From: Comamonas sp.
GTDB lineage: Bacteria; Pseudomonadota; Gammaproteobacteria; Burkholderiales; Burkholderiaceae_C
Length of the DNA stretch: 64,000 nt
Assembly (NCBI GenBank): GCA_028690035.1
Contig: JAQVCA010000007.1
Coordinates: 9,126 to 73,125, forward strand
Reading direction: 5' to 3'
Part shown: positions 27,678 through 38,602 of the stretch, in pieces
Layout: each line of letters begins with the position of its first letter
How positions within the stretch are numbered: position 1 is the first letter of the stretch
Notes under the pieces: generated by a model
What the model was told of the DNA's origin: nothing
Seen by the model: the letters and a program-made list of their open reading frames with translations, nothing else
Database searches by the model: none
Made by a program: the position numbers and the translations under genes

Positions 27678-29318
27678 ATGAAAAACGGCGGACGCGGCCG
27701 CGTGGCCTTGGTGGGGGCCATGCTGGTGGCCGCCCTGGTGGCGCTGCCGGTGGTGGTGCTCGGTGGCCACGCCCTGCTGGCCGATCTGACCCATTGGGAG
27801 CACCTGACGCGGTATGTACTCCCGCAAGCCCTGTGGAACACCGTGCTGCTGCTGGCCGGTGTCGGGGCGCTGTGCGCGGCCTTGGGTACGGGCAGCGCTT
27901 GGCTGGTGACGGCCTACGACTTTCCCGGGCGCAGCCTGCTCACGTGGGCGCTGCTGCTGCCGCTGGCCGTGCCCACCTACATCATTGCCTTTGCTTACCT
28001 GGACTTGCTGCACCCGATCGGCCCGGTGCAGACGCTGCTGCGCACCTTGCTGGGGTTTGACAGTCCGCGCCAGTTTCACCTGCCCAGCATCCGCACCCTG
28101 CCGGGGGCCATTTTTGTGCTGGGCTTTGTGCTCTACCCCTATGTGTATCTGACCACGCGCGTCATGTTCATGACCCAGGCCTCCAGCCTGCTGGAAGCGG
28201 CGCGCACCCTGGGGGCCACGCGGCTGCAGGTCTTTCGCGAAATTGCCCTGCCCCTGGCGCGGCCCGCCATTGCCGTGGGCATGAGCCTGGCGCTGCTCGA
28301 AGCGATGAACGACATCGGCGCCTCCGAGTTTTTGGGCGTGCAGACGCTCACCGTCTCGGTCTATACCACCTGGGCCACGCGCTCGGACTTGGGGGCGGCG
28401 GCGCAGATTGCGCTGACCATGCTGCTGCTGGTGGTCGGCCTGATGGTGCTGGAGCGCCACGGTCGCCGCCGCCAGCGCTTTGCCAACACGCAGCGCATGC
28501 GTCCGATGCAGCCGCGTCGCCTGCGCGGGCTGGCGGCTTTGGTGGCGCTGGGGTTGGGCGCCATTCCTGTGGCCATCGGTTTTGTGCTGCCCACGGCCTA
28601 TCTGGCCAGCGAAACCATCAAGCGCCTGAGCCAGGTGGGTGGCGTCTCGTCGGCCTTGCTGCAGGCGCTGGGCAACACCTTGCTCGTGGCCAGCAGTGCC
28701 ACCGTGCTGGCGGTGGGCTGCGGCCTGATGCTGGCCTGGGCCGGGCGCACGCTGCGCGAAAGCGCGCGCTGGCAGCTGCCGCGCATGTGCGTGCGTATTG
28801 CCAGCATCGGTTATGCCGTGCCGGGCACCGTGCTGGCCATTGGCTTGCTCACGCCGCTGCTGTTTGCCGATCGCGTGCTTGGGCAGCTGCTGGGCTATTC
28901 GGGATTGCTGCTTATGGGCAGCATGGCGGCGCTGATGCTGGCCTATGTGATCCGCTTTGTGGCCATTCCGGCCGGAGGCATCGAAGCCGGGTTGACGCGC
29001 ATTCCGCCGTCGCTGGAACAGGCCTCGCGCCTGCTGGGCGAAACCTCGGGCGGCACGCTGTGGCGCGTGCACTTGCCGCTGCTCAAGCCTGCGCTGGCGG
29101 CCAGTGCTTTGCTGGTGTTTGTGGACACCATGAAAGAGCTGCCCGCCACCTTGCTGCTGCGCCCGCTCAACTTTGACACCCTGGCCACCTGGCTCTATGC
29201 CGAAGCCGCGCGCGGCACGTACGAAGAAGGCGCCGTGGCGGCGCTGGCTATTGTGGCGGCGGGGCTGCTGCCCGTGGTCTTGCTAGCGCGCACCCACGTC
29301 CACCTTGAACGCCGCTGA
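27678..29318 (+). CDS. Ferric iron ABC transporter permease (FbpB-like, fused two-domain)
   Basis: The 546-residue protein has about twelve helices in two homologous halves. Each half has its coupling loop: EAARTLGATRLQVFREIALP and EQASRLLGETSGGTLWRVHL. The segment ALLLPLAVPTYIIAFAYLD is typical of FbpB/FutB. It sits between the binding protein and ATPase. Confidence 0.93.
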   Translation: MKNGGRGRVALVGAMLVAALVALPVVVLGGHALLADLTHWEHLTRYVLPQALWNTVLLLAGVGALCAALGTGSAWLVTAYDFPGRSLLTWALLLPLAVPTYIIAFAYLDLLHPIGPVQTLLRTLLGFDSPRQFHLPSIRTLPGAIFVLGFVLYPYVYLTTRVMFMTQASSLLEAARTLGATRLQVFREIALPLARPAIAVGMSLALLEAMNDIGASEFLGVQTLTVSVYTTWATRSDLGAAAQIALTMLLLVVGLMVLERHGRRRQRFANTQRMRPMQPRRLRGLAALVALGLGAIPVAIGFVLPTAYLASETIKRLSQVGGVSSALLQALGNTLLVASSATVLAVGCGLMLAWAGRTLRESARWQLPRMCVRIASIGYAVPGTVLAIGLLTPLLFADRVLGQLLGYSGLLLMGSMAALMLAYVIRFVAIPAGGIEAGLTRIPPSLEQASRLLGETSGGTLWRVHLPLLKPALAASALLVFVDTMKELPATLLLRPLNFDTLATWLYAEAARGTYEEGAVAALAIVAAGLLPVVLLARTHVHLERR

Positions 29319-29339
29319 AGGCCCTGAACGCTGTCTGCC

Positions 29340-30071
29340 ATGTCCACCTTGCTTGAACTTGACCACCTCCATCTGGCCTACGACACCCCGCGCGGCCTGC
29401 GCACCGTGGTGCCCGATCTGAGCCTGCAGCTGGAGCGTGGCCACATCGGCTGCCTGCTGGGCGCCTCGGGCTGCGGCAAATCCACCGTGCTGCGCGCCAT
29501 TGCCGGGTTTGAGCCGGTGCGCCATGGGCACATCTTGCTGGAGGGGCGGCTGCTGTCCTCGCCCCAGCAGCAGGTGGCGCCCGAGCTGCGCCGCGTGGGC
29601 ATGATGTTTCAGGACTACGCGCTGTTTCCGCACATGACGGTGGCCAGCAACGTCGGCTTTGGGCTGCGCCGTGCCAGCGCCAGCGAACGCCACAAGCGCG
29701 TGGCCGAGCTGCTGGAGCTGGTCGGTCTGGGCCATGTCAGCGACAGCTACCCGCACGAGTTGTCCGGCGGCCAGCAACAGCGCGTGGCCTTGGCGCGCGC
29801 TCTGGCACCAACGCCGCAGCTGTTGCTGCTTGATGAGCCGTTCTCCAATCTGGACAGCAACACGCGCGAGCACCTGGCCGCCGAGGTGCGCAGCATCTTG
29901 CGCGAGGCCGGGCAAAGCGCCATTTTGGTCACGCACAACCAGGCCGAAGCGCTGGCCCTGGCCGACCGCATTGGCAGCCTCAGCGGTGGGAGCCTGCAGT
30001 ACTGGGACAGCCCCGAGCAATTCCGCCAGCGCATCCAGCCTGCGGTGGCGGTGTCCGCCCAAGCCGCTTGA
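29340..30071 (+). CDS. Ferric iron ABC transporter ATP-binding protein (FbpC-like)
   Basis: The 243-residue ATPase has Walker A GASGCGKST, signature LSGGQQQRVALARAL, and Walker B LLLLDEPFSNLD. It ends soon after the helical domain; the usual C-terminal regulatory (TOBE) domain of about 100 residues found in many FbpC proteins is absent. Confidence 0.93.
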   Translation: MSTLLELDHLHLAYDTPRGLRTVVPDLSLQLERGHIGCLLGASGCGKSTVLRAIAGFEPVRHGHILLEGRLLSSPQQQVAPELRRVGMMFQDYALFPHMTVASNVGFGLRRASASERHKRVAELLELVGLGHVSDSYPHELSGGQQQRVALARALAPTPQLLLLDEPFSNLDSNTREHLAAEVRSILREAGQSAILVTHNQAEALALADRIGSLSGGSLQYWDSPEQFRQRIQPAVAVSAQAA

Positions 30072-30100
30072 TACGGCCCAGCACCAGGCCTGGTAACTAT

Positions 30101-30194
30101 AAAAAAAGAAGCTGCTCGCGCTTTACTGGTAAGGGTTTCAGAGGTTAAACACTCTAAATTTCCCGCCAATACAGCGCGAGCAGCTTCTTTTTTT
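30101..30194. repeat. Palindromic 3'-flank element, copy R4 (perfect arms)
   Basis: A 22-nt arm at 30101-30122 is exactly complementary to 30173-30194, with A-run and T-run ends and an inner weak stem. It separates convergent fbpC-like and aspS genes, so both transcripts could end here. Confidence 0.92.
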
Positions 30195-30197
30195 GGA

Positions 30198-30225
30198 GCA
30201 CCCAGCCTGACCACAGGCTGGGTGC
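30198..30225. terminator. Hairpin at aspS 3' end
   Basis: A perfect 11-bp stem, gcacccagcct and aggctgggtgc, with loop gaccac lies 9 bp past the aspS stop. No T run follows directly; element R4 comes next and could finish termination. Confidence 0.6.
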
Positions 30226-30234
30226 GGTGCGTGC

Positions 30235-32031
30235 TTACTGTGCAGCGATGGGGTTGCGCAGGCGGATGTGCAGCTCGCGCAATTGCTTTTCGTCCACGGG
30301 CGAAGGCGCTTGCGTCAGCAAGTCCTGAGCGCGCTGGGTCTTGGGGAAGGCGATCACGTCGCGGATGGACTCGGAGCCGGTCATCAGCGTGATCAGACGG
30401 TCCAGACCAAACGCCAGACCACCGTGGGGCGGCGCGCCGTACTGCAGCGCGTCCAGCAGGTAGCCAAACTTGGCACGCTGTTGCTCGGGGGTGATGTTCA
30501 GCGCCGCAAACACCTTGGCCTGCACGTCAGCACGGTGGATACGCACCGAGCCGCCGCCCAGTTCCCAACCGTTCAGAACCATGTCGTAGGCTTTGGCAAT
30601 GCACTTGCCGGGGTCGGTGGCCATGAGTTCTTCGTGGCCATCCTTGGGCGAAGTGAAGGGGTGGTGCACGGCCACCCAGCGGTCTTCTTCCTCGTCGTGC
30701 TCAAACATGGGGAAGTCCACCACCCACAGCGGCGCCCAGCGGTCTTCGAACAGGCCGTTTTTCTTGCCGAACTCGCTGTGGCCGACTTTCAGGCGCAGCG
30801 CGCCGATGGAGTCGTTGACGATCTTTTCCTTGTCCGCACCAAAGAACAGCAGGTCGCCGTCTTGCGCGCCGGTGCGCTTCAAGATTTCAGCAATGGCAGC
30901 GTCGTGCAGGTTCTTCACGATGGGCGACTGCAGACCGTCGCGGCCCTTGGCCACTTCGTTGACCTTGATCCAGGCCAGGCCCTTGGCGCCGTAGATCTTC
31001 ACGAAGTCGGTGTACTGGTCGATCTCGCCACGCGACAAGGCAGCGCCGCCGGGCACGCGCAGGGCCACGACACGGCCACCCTTGGTCGTCGCGGGCACGG
31101 AGAACACCTTGAAGTCCACATCGCCCATGCAGTCGGTCAACTCGGTGAATTCGAGCTTGACGCGCAGGTCGGGCTTGTCCGAACCAAAGCGGAAAGCCGC
31201 GTCTTGGTAGGTCATGATCGGGAACTCGCCCAAGTCCACGCCCAGCTGCTGCTTGAACACCTCGGTGATCATCTCTTGGAAGATGGCGCGGATTTCTTCT
31301 TCGTTCAGGAACGAGGTTTCGCAGTCGATCTGCGTGAATTCAGGCTGGCGGTCGGCGCGCAGGTCTTCGTCGCGGAAGCACTTGGTGATCTGGTAGTAGC
31401 GGTCAAAGCCCGAGACCATCAGCATCTGCTTGTACAGCTGGGGCGACTGGGGCAGCGCGAAGAACTGGCCGTCGTGCACGCGCGAGGGCACCAGGTAGTC
31501 GCGCGCGCCTTCGGGCGTGGATTTGCCCAGCATGGGGGTTTCGATGTCGATGAAGCCCAGCTTGTCCAGGAAGTTGCGCACCTGGATCGAGGTCTTGTAG
31601 CGCAGCATCAGGTTGCGCTGCATCACGGGACGGCGCAGGTCCATCACACGGTTTGTGAGGCGCACGTTTTCCGACAGGTTCTCGTCGTCCACCTGGAAAG
31701 GCGGGGTCACGGCGGCGTTGAGCACGTTCAGCTCATGGCACAGCACTTCGATCTGGCCGCTTTTGAGCTTGTCGTTGGTGGTGCCCGCAGGACGGGCGCG
31801 CACGATGCCCTTGACCTGCACACAGAACTCGTTGCGGATGTCCTCGGCCACCTTGAACATCTCAGGGCGGTCGGGGTCGCACACCACCTGCACGTAGCCT
31901 TCGCGGTCGCGCAGGTCGATAAAGATCACACCACCGTGGTCGCGGCGGCGGTTCACCCAGCCGCACAGGGTTACGGTTTGGCCCATCAGGGCTTCGGTCA
32001 CAAGACCGCAATATTCAGAGCGCATGGCCAT
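30235..32031 (-). CDS. aspS: Aspartyl-tRNA synthetase
   Basis: The 598-residue class II synthetase has the N-terminal OB-fold ([20 protein letters not shown]), the bacterial GAD insertion domain, motif 2 [20 protein letters not shown], and motif 3 [18 protein letters not shown] 32031 follows aggaag. Whether it also charges tRNA-Asn cannot be told here. DUF502 lies 40 bp upstream in the same direction. Confidence 0.98.
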   Translation of the reverse strand: MAMRSEYCGLVTEALMGQTVTLCGWVNRRRDHGGVIFIDLRDREGYVQVVCDPDRPEMFKVAEDIRNEFCVQVKGIVRARPAGTTNDKLKSGQIEVLCHELNVLNAAVTPPFQVDDENLSENVRLTNRVMDLRRPVMQRNLMLRYKTSIQVRNFLDKLGFIDIETPMLGKSTPEGARDYLVPSRVHDGQFFALPQSPQLYKQMLMVSGFDRYYQITKCFRDEDLRADRQPEFTQIDCETSFLNEEEIRAIFQEMITEVFKQQLGVDLGEFPIMTYQDAAFRFGSDKPDLRVKLEFTELTDCMGDVDFKVFSVPATTKGGRVVALRVPGGAALSRGEIDQYTDFVKIYGAKGLAWIKVNEVAKGRDGLQSPIVKNLHDAAIAEILKRTGAQDGDLLFFGADKEKIVNDSIGALRLKVGHSEFGKKNGLFEDRWAPLWVVDFPMFEHDEEEDRWVAVHHPFTSPKDGHEELMATDPGKCIAKAYDMVLNGWELGGGSVRIHRADVQAKVFAALNITPEQQRAKFGYLLDALQYGAPPHGGLAFGLDRLITLMTGSESIRDVIAFPKTQRAQDLLTQAPSPVDEKQLRELHIRLRNPIAAQ

Positions 32032-32071
32032 GGCGAAGTCTTCCTGCGTCGTGCGACGCGTTGCAAAAAGG

Positions 32072-32695
32072 TTAACGATCCTGCTGATCCAGGGCAGGGG
32101 CCACCGGCGCCACCACCCCCATCGAGACAATGTATTTGAGCGCGGCGTCCACGCTCATCTCCAGCTCCACGCAATCGGACTTGCGCACGAGCACGAAATA
32201 GCCCCCCGTGGGATTGGGGGTGGTGGGCACAAAGACACTGACGTAGTCGTCGCGCAGATAGCGTGCGATTTCCAGCGCGGGCGCGCCGGTGACAAAGGCC
32301 ACCGTCCACACACCCTCGCGCGGCCATTGCACCAGCACGGCGGTGCGAAAGGCGTTGCCGCTGTCGGAAAACACCGTGTCCGAGACTTGCTTGACACTGG
32401 AATAAATCGAGCGCACCACCGGGATGCGGCTGATCACCACATCGCCCCAGGTCACCAGCTTGCGGCCCACAAAGTTACTCGCCACCGCGCCGATGGTCAG
32501 CAAAATGGCCAGCGTCAGCAGCACGCCAAAGCCCGGGATGTGCATGCCCAGCAGGCGCTGCGGTTGCCAGGCCTCGGGCAAAATGAGCAGGGTTTGATCC
32601 AGTGTGCTGACGATCCAGTGCAGCACCCACACCGTAATCACCCCTGGCACGATAACCAGCAGGCCGGTGAGCAACCACTTGCGTACAGCGTTCAT
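32072..32695 (-). CDS. DUF502 family membrane protein
   Basis: The 207-residue protein has two transmembrane helices ([20 protein letters not shown] and [19 protein letters not shown]) followed by the conserved [20 protein letters not shown] and [17 protein letters not shown]. These match the DUF502 family, function unknown. In related bacteria DUF502 commonly precedes aspS, as here. ATG 32695 is preferred over the longer frame. Confidence 0.9.
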   Translation of the reverse strand: MNAVRKWLLTGLLVIVPGVITVWVLHWIVSTLDQTLLILPEAWQPQRLLGMHIPGFGVLLTLAILLTIGAVASNFVGRKLVTWGDVVISRIPVVRSIYSSVKQVSDTVFSDSGNAFRTAVLVQWPREGVWTVAFVTGAPALEIARYLRDDYVSVFVPTTPNPTGGYFVLVRKSDCVELEMSVDAALKYIVSMGVVAPVAPALDQQDR

Positions 32696-32829
32696 CCTAG
32701 TTGACCCAAGTACGCCGCCCACCGGACAAGCCAAGGGGGCGGCAAATTTCACAAAACCGGCGATTATAGGCAGTCACACCCCACCTGCCGGGGCGCAGGC
32801 CATGGCTGCTGCGGCGTGGTGGGGGCGAT

Positions 32830-34317
32830 TTAGGCCGCTTGCGCGACCGGTGTGGTCGGTGCCAAGGCTGGATCGGTTTCGTAGTGCACCACGGCATCTT
32901 GGCGGTTATCGATCCACTGCGGCAGCAGCGAGCCCGCCACCATGCCGCCAAACGCTGCCAGCAGCCCGGCCAGCTGCTGCGGGAAGGCTTCGCCCCAGCC
33001 GGGCATGGCCATGAACAGCAGCCACACGCCCAGGCCCAGCACCACGGCGGCAATCGCCCCCTGGGTGGTGGCGCGCTTCCAGTACAGACCACAGACCAGC
33101 GGCACAAAGGCGCCCACCAGCGGCACCTGGTAGGCACCAGACACCATTTCGTAAATCGAGCTGTCCTGCATGGTGATGGCGTACACCAGCACGCACAAGG
33201 TAAACACCAGCACCGCCAAGCGCATGGCTTTGAGCGTTTGGGCATCGCTCAGGCCGGGGCGGATGTTGCGCAGAATGTTTTCCACAAATGCCGTCGAGGG
33301 CGCCAGCATGGTGGCCGAGGCCGTGGACATGATCGCCGACAGCAGCGCACCAAAGAAGGCAATCTGCAGCGGCAGTGGCATGTGCTCCATGACCAGCGTG
33401 GGCAGGATTTTTTGCGGATCGTCCTCCATCAGGGCGGCGACGGTCTCGGGCATGACCAGCACCGCAGCGGTGACGACGAACATCGGCACAAACGCAAACA
33501 GGATGTACAGCGAGCCACCGATCACCGGCCCCAGCTGTGCCACCTGGGCATTTTTCGAGGACATCACGCGCTGGAACACGTCCTGCTGCGGGATGGAGCC
33601 CAGCATCATCGTGATGCCCGCGGCAATAAAGAACAGCCAGGTTTTGCCATCGGCATCTGTGGGCAGGAATTGCAGTTTGCCCTCGCTGACGGCGTAATCG
33701 ATCACGCGGTCGGCGCCTCCGGCCAGCCCAGCCGTAAACCAGGCAATGGCCAGCAGCCCGCTGCAGATGACGGCCATTTGCACCAAATCGGTAATCGCCA
33801 CCGACCACATGCCGCCGTACAGCGTGTAGATCAGCACGATCACGGTGCCCAAGATCATCCCGGCGGTAATCGAAATGGCGCCTTGCGTGAGCAGGTTGAA
33901 CACCACGCCCAGCGCCGCCACCTGGGCAGCCACCCAGCCCAGGTAGCTGAAGATGATGATGATGGAGCACAGCACCTCAATCGTGCGGCCATAGCGCAGG
34001 CGGTAGTAATCGCCAATGGTGATGAGGTTCTTTTTGTAGAGCTTGTAGGCAAAGAACAGGCCGACCAGCACCAGGCACATGCCGGCGCCAAAGGGGTCTT
34101 CCACCACCCCGCCCAGGCCTTCCTGCACAAACTGGGCCGACACGCCCAGCACCAACTCAGAGCCAAACCAGGTTGCAAACGTGGTGGCCACCACGATGTA
34201 CAGCGGCAGGCTGCGCCCAGCCACGGCGTAATCGGCCGTGCTGTGCACACGCCGCGCGGCGTACAGACCAATCCCTATCGATACCAACAAGTAGGCGGCA
34301 ATGAACGCGATCAGCAT
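32830..34317 (-). CDS. Sodium:solute symporter (SSF family)
   Basis: The 495-residue protein has about thirteen helices and SSF features: DYAVAGRSLPLYIVVATTFA, the helix GADRVIDYAV, and the sodium-site region ALLSAIMSTASATMLAPSTA with adjacent Ser/Thr residues. Substrate is not evident (pantothenate, proline or carboxylate type are possible). ATG 34317 is chosen with ggag about 12 bases upstream; a TTG at 34332 is an alternative. Confidence 0.9.
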   Translation of the reverse strand: MLIAFIAAYLLVSIGIGLYAARRVHSTADYAVAGRSLPLYIVVATTFATWFGSELVLGVSAQFVQEGLGGVVEDPFGAGMCLVLVGLFFAYKLYKKNLITIGDYYRLRYGRTIEVLCSIIIIFSYLGWVAAQVAALGVVFNLLTQGAISITAGMILGTVIVLIYTLYGGMWSVAITDLVQMAVICSGLLAIAWFTAGLAGGADRVIDYAVSEGKLQFLPTDADGKTWLFFIAAGITMMLGSIPQQDVFQRVMSSKNAQVAQLGPVIGGSLYILFAFVPMFVVTAAVLVMPETVAALMEDDPQKILPTLVMEHMPLPLQIAFFGALLSAIMSTASATMLAPSTAFVENILRNIRPGLSDAQTLKAMRLAVLVFTLCVLVYAITMQDSSIYEMVSGAYQVPLVGAFVPLVCGLYWKRATTQGAIAAVVLGLGVWLLFMAMPGWGEAFPQQLAGLLAAFGGMVAGSLLPQWIDNRQDAVVHYETDPALAPTTPVAQAA

Positions 34318-34456
34318 GGAGAGCAACTCCAAAATAAATCAAAGGAAAGGGCGCCACAGCACCCCGGCGGGACGGGCGATTATCAACACTTCGACCGGGT
34401 TTCCTGCCCAAAAACCGGGGGTGTCTGCTTATTGCCACATACGCTGGGTAATGCTG

Positions 34457-34552
34457 TAAAAAAAGGAGCTGTTAGCGCATTATTTATAAGGATTTCAAGA
34501 TGATTTGAACTTGAAAACCTTTAAATACAAGCGCTAACAGCTCCTGTTTTAA
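34457..34552. repeat. Palindromic 3'-flank element, copy R5
   Basis: The arm aggagctgttagcgc pairs perfectly with gcgctaacagctcct; the inner stem is aaggatttcaag/cttgaaaacctt (11 of 12). It starts just after the ubiB stop and lies upstream of the symporter. Confidence 0.9.
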
Positions 34553-34565
34553 TACTGCTTGGGCC

Positions 34566-36134
34566 CTAAAAAAGGTGGATACGCAACACCACCTGCATGG
34601 CGATCAGCCCCAGCACAAAGCCCAGACCGCCGTACATCAGCCCCTGCAGCAGGCGGTTGGTGCGCCGCTGCTCGTGCAGCAGTGCCTGCGTGAGTGCCGC
34701 TTGCCCGGTCGTGTCTTTGTGCTGCAGGTAATCGTGCAGCAGGCGCGGCAGCTCGGGCAGGATTTTGGCGTAGCGCGGTGCCTGAAATTTCAGCTCGTTC
34801 CACAGGCGCTGTGGGCCCATTTGTTCGAGCATCCACTTTTCCAGGAAGGGCTTGGCCGTGCTCCACAAATCCAGATTGGGGTCAAGCTGGCGGCCCAGCC
34901 CTTCGATGTTGAGCAGCGTTTTTTGCAGCAGCACCAGTTGCGGCTGAATTTCCACCTGAAAGCGGCGCGAGGTCTGGAACAGGCGCATCAGCACCATGCC
35001 CAGAGAAATCTCGGCCAGCGGGCGATCAAAGTAGGGCTCGCAGACGCTGCGAATCGCGGCTTCCAGTGCCTCGACGCGGGTGGTGGCAGGCACCCAGCCG
35101 CTTTCAATGTGCAGCTCAGCCACGCGCTTGTAGTCGCGGCGGAAAAAGGCCGTGAAGTTTTGCGCCAGATACTCTTTGTCGAACTCGGTGAGCGCGCCCA
35201 CGATGCCAAAATCCAGCGAGATGTAGCGGCCAAAGGTCTCGGGGGCCAGGCTGACCATGATGTTGCCCGGGTGCATGTCGGCGTGGAAAAAACCATCGCG
35301 AAACACCTGGGTGAAGAAAATCGTCACCCCATCGCGCGCCAGCTGGGGGATATCGACCCCGGCTTCGCGCAGCTTGTCCACCTGGCTGATGGGCACGCCG
35401 TGCATGCGCTCCATCACCATCACGTCGGTGTGGCAGAAGTCCCAGAAAATCTCGGGCACCAGCAGCAGGTCCAGCCCTTGCATGTTGCGGCGCAGCTGTG
35501 CGGCATTAGAGGCTTCGCGCACCAAGTCCAGCTCGTCGTTGAGGTAGGTGTCGAACTCGGCCACCACTTCGCGCGGCTTGAGGCGCTTGCCGTCGGCCGA
35601 GAGCTTTTCCACCCAACGGGCCATCATGTGCATGAGCGCCAGGTCTTTGTCGATGACGCGCTTCATGCCTGGGCGCACCACCTTGACGGCCACCTCGCGC
35701 TCGTGGCCTTCGCGGTCGCGGATGGTGGCAAAGTGCACCTGCGCAATCGAGGCGCTGGCCACGGGCTCGCGCTCGAAGGTGAGAAAAATTTCGCCGAGCG
35801 GTTTGCGAAACGATTTTTCAATCGTCTCGATCGCAATCTGCGAATCGAAGGGCGGCACGCGGTCTTGCAGCTTGGCCAGCTCTTGTGCCACATCGGGCGG
35901 CAGCAGGTCGCTGCGCGTGGACAGCACCTGACCAAATTTGACAAAAATCGGCCCCAGCTGCTCCAGCGCCTGGCGCAGGCGCTGTCCGCGCGGTGCGTCC
36001 AGGCGGCGGCCCAGGGTCAGGACACGGCACAGGACACGCAGCCCCGGGTGGCGAAAGCTGGAGAGCACCAGCTCATCCAGCCCATAGCGCAGCACCACCC
36101 AGAGGATGGCCCACGCGCGAAAGAAACGGCCCAT
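34566..36134 (-). CDS. ubiB: UbiB, ubiquinone biosynthesis atypical kinase
   Basis: The 522-residue UbiB/ADCK ATPase supports coenzyme Q synthesis at the inner membrane. It has [16 protein letters not shown] (KxGQ motif), the A-rich loop [20 protein letters not shown] (Lys), and [11 protein letters not shown] with [12 protein letters not shown]. Two C-terminal helices end the protein. ATG 36134 is chosen; ubiJ overlaps or abuts upstream, giving one unit. Confidence 0.96.
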   Translation of the reverse strand: MGRFFRAWAILWVVLRYGLDELVLSSFRHPGLRVLCRVLTLGRRLDAPRGQRLRQALEQLGPIFVKFGQVLSTRSDLLPPDVAQELAKLQDRVPPFDSQIAIETIEKSFRKPLGEIFLTFEREPVASASIAQVHFATIRDREGHEREVAVKVVRPGMKRVIDKDLALMHMMARWVEKLSADGKRLKPREVVAEFDTYLNDELDLVREASNAAQLRRNMQGLDLLLVPEIFWDFCHTDVMVMERMHGVPISQVDKLREAGVDIPQLARDGVTIFFTQVFRDGFFHADMHPGNIMVSLAPETFGRYISLDFGIVGALTEFDKEYLAQNFTAFFRRDYKRVAELHIESGWVPATTRVEALEAAIRSVCEPYFDRPLAEISLGMVLMRLFQTSRRFQVEIQPQLVLLQKTLLNIEGLGRQLDPNLDLWSTAKPFLEKWMLEQMGPQRLWNELKFQAPRYAKILPELPRLLHDYLQHKDTTGQAALTQALLHEQRRTNRLLQGLMYGGLGFVLGLIAMQVVLRIHLF

Positions 36135-36153
36135 AACGATCGTGTGCGCTTTT

Positions 36154-36696
36154 TTAAGCCAGTTGCTGGGCGCTGCCTGCGCGGCGGCCCACAAATTGGC
36201 GCACGGCCTGGGCGGCGGTGCGCGCCAAGTTGGCCAGGGTGTGCGCCGGCACGTCGCCGATCACACGCGCCAGGTCTTCTTCCACATCCCAGGAGACGTT
36301 GTCGGCCAGCCATTGCAGATCGGCCGCCAGCTGCACATCGCCTTCAATGCGGATGCCGGGCTGCTCACCACGCAGCGCTGCCTGGGCCAGGGCGATGGGG
36401 TTGGTGTCCAGGACTTCCAGGCGCAGATCGGGCGCGCTGCCGGTTTCGGCCAGGTTGAACAACCCGGCAGGCGTGACCAGCAGGGCCAGCGAGAACTGGC
36501 GCCACTGCACACGCGCGACGCGGCCCGACTGGCGCACCATGCGCTCCATGGCCTGCGGCTCTTGCATCAGAACGTGGTTGAGAAAGAGCACCAGGCGCTG
36601 TTGGGTTTCATGCACCAGCCAAGCGGGCGGTTGCACGGCCTGGGCCGCACGCTCGGCCAAGCTGCCGAGCAAAGAAAAGGGGGACTGTGTTGCCAT
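36154..36696 (-). CDS. ubiJ: UbiJ, ubiquinone biosynthesis accessory factor (SCP2 domain)
   Basis: The 180-residue protein has an SCP2-like lipid-binding N-terminal domain and the UbiJ-like tail [20 protein letters not shown]. UbiJ carries ubiquinone intermediates for the UbiJ-UbiK complex. Its place 19 bp before ubiB supports the call. Confidence 0.87.
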   Translation of the reverse strand: MATQSPFSLLGSLAERAAQAVQPPAWLVHETQQRLVLFLNHVLMQEPQAMERMVRQSGRVARVQWRQFSLALLVTPAGLFNLAETGSAPDLRLEVLDTNPIALAQAALRGEQPGIRIEGDVQLAADLQWLADNVSWDVEEDLARVIGDVPAHTLANLARTAAQAVRQFVGRRAGSAQQLA

Positions 36697-36738
36697 AGTC
36701 CCCCGATTATCTTGGATACGCGCCCAGCGCGTGCCGGT

Positions 36739-37719
36739 TTACGCCAAGGCCTGCAATCCGGCCACCAGCCAACCGCCGTTGCCGTGCTTGGATTTGGACA
36801 TGTTCCACACCTCGCGGAAGGGGCTCAGGCCTGCGCCCAGCTCTTCGCGGCTCATGCCGGAGAACTCCACGCTGGCCAGGTAGCCGTCGGCTTGTTCCTC
36901 AATGCCCAGCAGCTGGGCGCGCAGCCCTTCGATGTGGGTGATGTTGGGTGCGCCATTGGCCTCGGCTTCGCGCTCGGCCAGTTGCTGCTGCACTTCGCTC
37001 AGCATCTCGTCGGTCATCATCGAGCGCAGGGTGGCAATGTCGGCCTGATCCCAGGCGGCCTGCAGCATCATGAAATTGCGCTGCGCGGCATCCAGAAAGC
37101 TGCGGCTGTCGAAGTCGGCGGGCACGCTCCAGGTGGGGGCTGCGCCAGCGACGGCCGAGCCGATCATGCTGCCCGTAGCACCAGGGGCGCTTTGGCCAAA
37201 CTGCTCCCAAGGGCGGGCCGAGGCGTCGTTGCCGACCTTCTCGGGCTTGTACTGCGCAGGCGCCGAAGCATCCACGTCCGCAGGGGGCTGGGTCTGGAAT
37301 GCAAACGGTGTGCCTGCCGCTGCCGCCGTTTGCGCGCGCGGGCGGCGCAGCATGCGAAACAGGACGACGCCTGCCAGCACCACCAAAGCAATCAGCAAGA
37401 TATTGCCAAAAGCCTCACCCAAGCCCAGGCTGTTGGCCAGCCAGGCCAGGCCCAAACCGGCTGCCAAGCCACCGAGCATGGCGCCCCAAGGCTTTTTGGC
37501 CGGTGCAGCAGCGGTATTGGCCGCTTGCCCCGGCTGCTGGGCGGGCTGCTGCTGTGCATTTTGCTGCCGTGTGGGGGCCGCAGGCGGGGTGGCCTGGCGC
37601 TGGGTTACGTTGCTGGACTGACGGCCCATCGAGCCGCCGCCACCCAGGCGCTTGGCTTCGGCCAGCGGCTGCGCCAGCAGCAGCGCTGTGGTCAAAGTCA
37701 CCACCCATAATTTCTTCAT
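36739..37719 (-). CDS. Tim44 domain-containing membrane protein
   Basis: The 326-residue protein has a signal-like N terminus, a Gly/Gln/Pro-rich stretch, and two hydrophobic segments (MLGGLAAGLGLAWLANSLGL; ILLIALVVLAGVVLFRML). The C-terminal 150 residues form a Tim44-like fold with SFLDAAQRNFMMLQAAWDQ and the DEMLSEVQQQL region. Bacterial members are of unknown function. It lies between ubiE and ubiJ on the same strand. Confidence 0.88.
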   Translation of the reverse strand: MKKLWVVTLTTALLLAQPLAEAKRLGGGGSMGRQSSNVTQRQATPPAAPTRQQNAQQQPAQQPGQAANTAAAPAKKPWGAMLGGLAAGLGLAWLANSLGLGEAFGNILLIALVVLAGVVLFRMLRRPRAQTAAAAGTPFAFQTQPPADVDASAPAQYKPEKVGNDASARPWEQFGQSAPGATGSMIGSAVAGAAPTWSVPADFDSRSFLDAAQRNFMMLQAAWDQADIATLRSMMTDEMLSEVQQQLAEREAEANGAPNITHIEGLRAQLLGIEEQADGYLASVEFSGMSREELGAGLSPFREVWNMSKSKHGNGGWLVAGLQALA

Positions 37720-37828
37720 TGTTGCACTCCGTATAGTTGAAAAATCGTCTCAATTTGAACGCAATCAACGCGCATTGCGTTGACGAAGTTCTGGAATTGG
37801 CAACAAGTTGTTGCTTTTTTGTCGCGTC

Positions 37829-38560
37829 TTAGCACTTGATGCCGACGTGCAGCGCCACCACCCCGGCGGTCATGTTGTGGTAATCGACGTGGCCAAAACC
37901 GGCTTGCTGCATCAGCGCCTTGAGCTCTTGCTGGCCGGGGTGCATGCGAATCGACTCGGCCAGATAGCGGTAGCTGTCGGCATCGCCCGCCACCATCGAG
38001 CCCAGGCGCGGCAGGACGTTGAAGGAGTACCAGTCGTAGGCTTTTTCCAGGGGTTTGGCCACTTTGGAAAACTCCAGCACCAGCAGCTTGCCACCGGGTT
38101 TGAGCACACGGCACATTTCTTTCAGCGCCAGATCTTTGTGCGTCATGTTGCGCAGGCCAAAAGCCACGCTGACCAGGTTGAAGTGCTTGTCGGGGAAGGG
38201 CAGTTTTTCAGCATCGCACACCAGCGTGGGCAGGATGAGGCCTTTGTCGGTCAGGCGATCGCGGCCCACGCGCAGCATGGCTTCGTTGATGTCGGTGTGT
38301 ACCACGCGCCCGGTGCTGCCCACTTTTTTGGCAAAGGCCATGGACAGGTCGCCCGTGCCGCCCGCAATGTCCAGCACCTGATCGCCTTCTTTGAGGTTGG
38401 CCACCATGACGGTGTACGCCTTCCAGGCGCGGTGAAGGCCAGCGGACATCAGGTCGTTCATGATGTCGTACTTGCTGGCGACCGAATCGAACACCCCGCG
38501 CACGCGCTGGGCTTTTTCGTTTTCATCGACGGTTTCAAAACCAAAGTGGGTGCTGCTCAT
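37829..38560 (-). CDS. ubiE: UbiE, ubiquinone/menaquinone C-methyltransferase
   Basis: The 243-residue SAM-dependent enzyme methylates the quinone ring. Motifs are [23 protein letters not shown] site [12 protein letters not shown], and [20 protein letters not shown] with [11 protein letters not shown]. Length is normal. It lies 42 bp after the DUF971 gene. Confidence 0.97.
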   Translation of the reverse strand: MSSTHFGFETVDENEKAQRVRGVFDSVASKYDIMNDLMSAGLHRAWKAYTVMVANLKEGDQVLDIAGGTGDLSMAFAKKVGSTGRVVHTDINEAMLRVGRDRLTDKGLILPTLVCDAEKLPFPDKHFNLVSVAFGLRNMTHKDLALKEMCRVLKPGGKLLVLEFSKVAKPLEKAYDWYSFNVLPRLGSMVAGDADSYRYLAESIRMHPGQQELKALMQQAGFGHVDYHNMTAGVVALHVGIKC

Positions 38561-38602
38561 GGTGTCGGGGTCTCGTTCGTAAAGAAGGGTAGGGGCGGGC
38601 GC

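Noticed and set aside
30268..32139. 623-codon plus-strand frame opposite aspS
   Set aside because: It mirrors aspS, has low-complexity His/Gly/Val-rich translation and no family motifs.
37800..37820. Hairpin gcaacaa/ttgttgc followed by six T, on the plus strand
   Set aside because: It would end plus-strand transcripts, but no plus-strand gene lies upstream; ubiE ends here on the minus strand.
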